Shown in pieces: positions 61,437-64,000 of a DNA stretch of 64,000 nt. Position 1 is the first letter of the stretch; each line of letters opens with the position of its first letter. The position numbers and the translations under genes are program-made. The stretch comes from Litoreibacter albidus (GTDB lineage: Bacteria; Pseudomonadota; Alphaproteobacteria; Rhodobacterales; Rhodobacteraceae). The stretch lies in contig NZ_FNOI01000002.1 in the NCBI RefSeq assembly GCF_900107015.1, positions 62,001 to 126,000 of the forward strand, in the 5' to 3' direction. The notes under the pieces are model-generated. The model made no database searches. It saw nothing but the letters and a program-made list of their open reading frames with translations, and was not told the origin of the DNA.

Positions 61437-62509
61437 CATTTAGCCCTCGGGTCGAAGACCTTGTAGAGCAGGTCTGAGAAGATATTGAGCAAGATAAAGA
61501 TGAGCCCGACGACAACTGTGCCACCCAGAACCGCATTCATATCCGCGCTAAGAAGTGCTGTCGTGATGTAGCTGCCGATCCCCGGCCAACTGAAGATGAT
61601 CTCGGTAAGCACCGATCCCTCGAGCAGCCCCGCGTAACTCAGCGCGATCACGGTAATCAATTGCACCCGAATGTTCTTAAAGGCGTGTTTCCACACAACA
61701 TCCCATTCGGACATGCCTTTGACACGCGCGGTGGTCACATATTCAGCACTGAGCTGTTCCAGCATAAACGACCGCGTCATACGGCTCACATAGGCAAGCG
61801 AATAATATCCCAGCAGCGACGCGGGCAGGATGATGTGGCTGAATGCGTCTTTGAACACATCCCAATTTCCGTCCAGCAACGCGTCGACCAAAATCAGGCC
61901 TGTGACACTAGGCACAACATCAATGTAGAAAATACCGACGCGCCCCGGCCCACCGACCCAGCCAAGGATGCCGTAGAAGACGAGCAGCCCCATAAGTCCA
62001 AGCCAAAAAATCGGCATCGAATATCCGACCAACGCCAGCACGCGGGCGACCTGATCGATCCAAGACCCTTTGCGCACTGCCGCCAGAACCCCCAAGGGCA
62101 CACCAAGGACAACCCCGATGATGATGCCGATCGTCGCAAGCTCCAGGGTTGCAGGAAAGACGCGCGCAATATCCTCGGACACAGGCCGCGCATTCAACAA
62201 GGAGATCCCGAAATCAAGGTGCAGCACATCCCAAAGGTAATAGAAAAACTGTACCAGCAGCGGCTTATCAAGCCCGAGTTGCAGGTAGACTTCGTTATAA
62301 GTTTCCTGTGACGCCCGCTCGCCAACAATGGCCAGCACGGGATCAATCGGCATAACGCGACCGATGATAAAGGTGACAAACAAGAGCCCCAGAAGTGTCA
62401 CCGCAATCGAGCTAAGCGTCATCACCGTGCCGCGCACCAGCGGCCATAGCTTATGTGAAAGGGGCGCCCGATCGGGGCGCCCCCCGTTTCCATCTTCGGC
62501 AAACGCCAT
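61436..62509 (-). CDS. peptide-type ABC transporter permease (DppB type)
   Basis: A 357-residue permease with VTFIIGRVMPIDPVLAIVGE near the first helix, QLGLDKPLLVQFFYYL and YVTTARVKGMSEWDVVWKHA, the EAA-type loop contacting the ATPases. The protein has about 30 extra residues before the first helix if the ATG at 62509 is right; an ATG at 62422 (MTLSSIAVTL) is an alternative. It starts directly after the stop of the binding-protein gene. Confidence 0.92.
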   Translation of the reverse strand: MAFAEDGNGGRPDRAPLSHKLWPLVRGTVMTLSSIAVTLLGLLFVTFIIGRVMPIDPVLAIVGERASQETYNEVYLQLGLDKPLLVQFFYYLWDVLHLDFGISLLNARPVSEDIARVFPATLELATIGIIIGVVLGVPLGVLAAVRKGSWIDQVARVLALVGYSMPIFWLGLMGLLVFYGILGWVGGPGRVGIFYIDVVPSVTGLILVDALLDGNWDVFKDAFSHIILPASLLGYYSLAYVSRMTRSFMLEQLSAEYVTTARVKGMSEWDVVWKHAFKNIRVQLITVIALSYAGLLEGSVLTEIIFSWPGIGSYITTALLSADMNAVLGGTVVVGLIFILLNIFSDLLYKVFDPRAK

Positions 62510-64000
62510 TTACTTCGTGACCTGCCAGTAAGCGGCAGCCGTCACGGCCTGCCCCGTGGACCAGTTCGCCACGTTATCGCGCAAGGCGGACTGCTCTATC
62601 TGTTGGAACATCATCACGAACGGCGAGATTTCACGGAACTCCTCTTGGATATCCAGATACATCTGAACCCGTTTCTCACGGTCCCCTTCGGTCACCGCTG
62701 CCTCAACCTTTTCCGTCAAACCACCCGCGTCCCAGCCAGTCCGCCATGCCAATAGGCCCGTGGCATTCGCCTCGTCGGAGTTGTCTGGATTATAGGCAAA
62801 AGTCCCCGCGTTTGTTTGCGGATCAGGATAATCCGGCCCCCAAGCGCCCAGATACACGTCCAACTCACGCGCACGGTAACGGGCCAAGATTTGCTTCGCG
62901 GTGCCTACGGTGATGTTAACCTTGATGCCAGCCTGCGCCGCAGCGTTCTGGAACGCCTGACCGATTTCAATGCGCTCTTGTGCTTCGCGCACGCCAATCT
63001 CAACCTCTAGCCCCTCAACACCGGCGGCGGCCAACAACTCTTTGGCCTTCTCGATATTGTAGCTAAACGGGTTTTCTTCCGACGCACCAAGGTATGTCGC
63101 GGGGAGGAAGTTTTGATGGATCGTATACTGCCCCTTCAAGAAACTGTCGCGCATGCCTTCGTAGTCGATCAGATATTTGAACGCTTGGCGCACCTCCGGC
63201 TTCGACAACACAGGGTGCTTCTGGTTAAGCGCCAGATACATCAAGCGACCTTTCAACTCGTCGTCGACTTTTACGCCATCAGCGCTCATCACACCGGCGA
63301 TGTCTTCCGGATTAAGGTTGCGGGCGATATCAATGTCGCCGCGCTCGAGCAGCAGGCGTTGCGACGCGCTTTCAGTGACGTGGCGCACGATCACGCGCTC
63401 CATCGCAGGCGCCCCGCCGTAGTATTCTGGGTTCGACGTCAGGGTGACGCTCTCGTTCGGCTTCCAGCTGTTCAGAATATATGGACCGGAACCTGCGGAA
63501 TTGGTCTTCAGCCAAGTGTTGCCCATGTCGCCGTCAACTTCGTTGGCCATCACTACAGCCTTGTCAACAATCCCGCCGATTGTGGCGGTCAGACAGTTCA
63601 GCACAAAAGACGTGGCGTACTTCTTGTCGGTAGTGATAGTCAGCGTGTTGCCATCGGCCTTGATCGTCTCTGTCGCGTTTTCAGGGGTAAAGCCGAACTG
63701 CGTTAGAATAAATGCAGGCGTCTTGTTCAAAATCACCGCACGTTGCAGCGAGAACGCCGCATCTTCCGCCGTCACAGGGTTACCGGAGTGGAACTTCACG
63801 CCCTCGCGCATTGTAAACGTAATGGATTTACCATCCTCGGAGACCTCCCAACTCTCAGCCAAATCTGGCTGATAGCCAGCGGCCAGATCAGCCGGATCAA
63901 GGTTCACCAACCGACCGTAAACGTTGCGGCTGATGTCGGAGCCCGCGAACTCGAAGCTCTCGGCAGGGTCAACCGTTGTGACGTCGTCGATGCGGTGCGC
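62510..64000 (-). CDS. peptide-type ABC transporter substrate-binding protein (5' end cut by window edge)
   Basis: The frame is open from the stop at 62510 to the right edge, so the signal peptide and first residues are outside. Visible start: AHRIDDVTTVDPAESFEFAG. Extracellular solute-binding family 5 features include SISRNVYGRLVNLDP-like cluster near the N-terminus, AESWEVSEDGKSITFTMREG and ITFTMREGVKFHSGNPVTAE, and later ARELDVYLGAWGPDYPDPQT. It delivers peptides or similar ligands such as opines to the permease pair; ligand unknown. First gene of the operon in view. Confidence 0.94.
   Translation of the reverse strand, partial: AHRIDDVTTVDPAESFEFAGSDISRNVYGRLVNLDPADLAAGYQPDLAESWEVSEDGKSITFTMREGVKFHSGNPVTAEDAAFSLQRAVILNKTPAFILTQFGFTPENATETIKADGNTLTITTDKKYATSFVLNCLTATIGGIVDKAVVMANEVDGDMGNTWLKTNSAGSGPYILNSWKPNESVTLTSNPEYYGGAPAMERVIVRHVTESASQRLLLERGDIDIARNLNPEDIAGVMSADGVKVDDELKGRLMYLALNQKHPVLSKPEVRQAFKYLIDYEGMRDSFLKGQYTIHQNFLPATYLGASEENPFSYNIEKAKELLAAAGVEGLEVEIGVREAQERIEIGQAFQNAAAQAGIKVNITVGTAKQILARYRARELDVYLGAWGPDYPDPQTNAGTFAYNPDNSDEANATGLLAWRTGWDAGGLTEKVEAAVTEGDREKRVQMYLDIQEEFREISPFVMMFQQIEQSALRDNVANWSTGQAVTAAAYWQVTK

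Noticed and set aside
62461-62486. GC-rich inverted repeat ggggcgcc as a terminator
   Set aside because: It lies inside the coding start of the DppB-type permease, has no T run, and probably reflects codon bias.
1-64000. CRISPR array, insertion sequence, prophage, tRNA or rRNA genes
   Set aside because: No regularly spaced repeats, transposase or phage genes, and no cloverleaf or rRNA-like sequence was recognised in any gap; all gaps are shorter than 300 bases.

Overview
The window looks like a chromosomal segment of an aerobic alphaproteobacterium of the Rhodobacteraceae (Roseobacter group). Signs of this are a 5-aminolevulinate synthase (C4 haem route), an FnrL-type regulator beside hemN, a ccoNOQP/ccoGHIS cbb3 oxidase locus, a phaA-phaB pair, a TIGR02302/DUF4175 protein next to lysA, and a full Kelly-Friedrich type sox cluster in soxRS-VWXYZABCDEF order. 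Coding density is high. Many gene pairs overlap by 1-4 bases. I saw no rRNA, tRNA, CRISPR array, transposase or phage gene.

Layout. 1-6.9 kb: DUF4175 protein (runs off the left edge), lysA, a DUF2834 protein, a PAP2-type membrane protein, ETF-ubiquinone oxidoreductase. 7-19.4 kb: housekeeping and storage genes (TPR protein-ispE, polyprenyl synthase, DUF2007, tRNA methyltransferase, DUF465, DMT exporter, phaB-phaA, EAL protein, tag, gnd, MATE transporter). 19.3-30.8 kb: microaerobic respiration (ccoSIHG, rsgA, ccoPQON, fnrL, hemN), with FNR-type boxes before ccoG, before ccoN and between fnrL and hemN. 31-35.8 kb: gmd-colC-colD-manC, read here as a GDP-L-colitose pathway because the aminotransferase-like enzyme has His in place of the PLP-binding Lys. 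35.8-43.3 kb: sulfur trafficking and detoxification (Crp/Fnr regulator, DUF2892, a split YeeE/YedE pair, persulfide-dioxygenase-like hydrolase, SulP transporter, two exported metallo-beta-lactamase-fold proteins of which one has lost its metal motif, full-length YeeE/YedE). 43.4-45 kb: a DUF302 protein-hemA operon preceded by an FNR-like box, lying beside the sox genes. 45.1-56.8 kb: sox cluster, soxFEDCBAZYXWV on the minus strand and soxS-soxR-soxT divergent. 57-64 kb: an SDR plus KDG kinase (possible uronate catabolism) and a peptide-type ABC transporter running off the right edge.

How the parts fit. Sox oxidises thiosulfate and sulfide in the periplasm and needs many c-type haems (SoxX, A, D, E), as does the cbb3 oxidase. 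hemA and hemN both carry FNR-like boxes, so haem supply appears tied to the same oxygen signal as the oxidase. SoxR probably represses sox from two operators: a 22-bp near-repeat occurs in exactly the two intergenic regions (soxS/soxV and soxW/soxX) where SoxR acts in a studied relative. The most noteworthy items are these operators, the colitose cluster, the metal-motif-less MBL protein, and hemA placed within the sulfur-oxidation neighbourhood.
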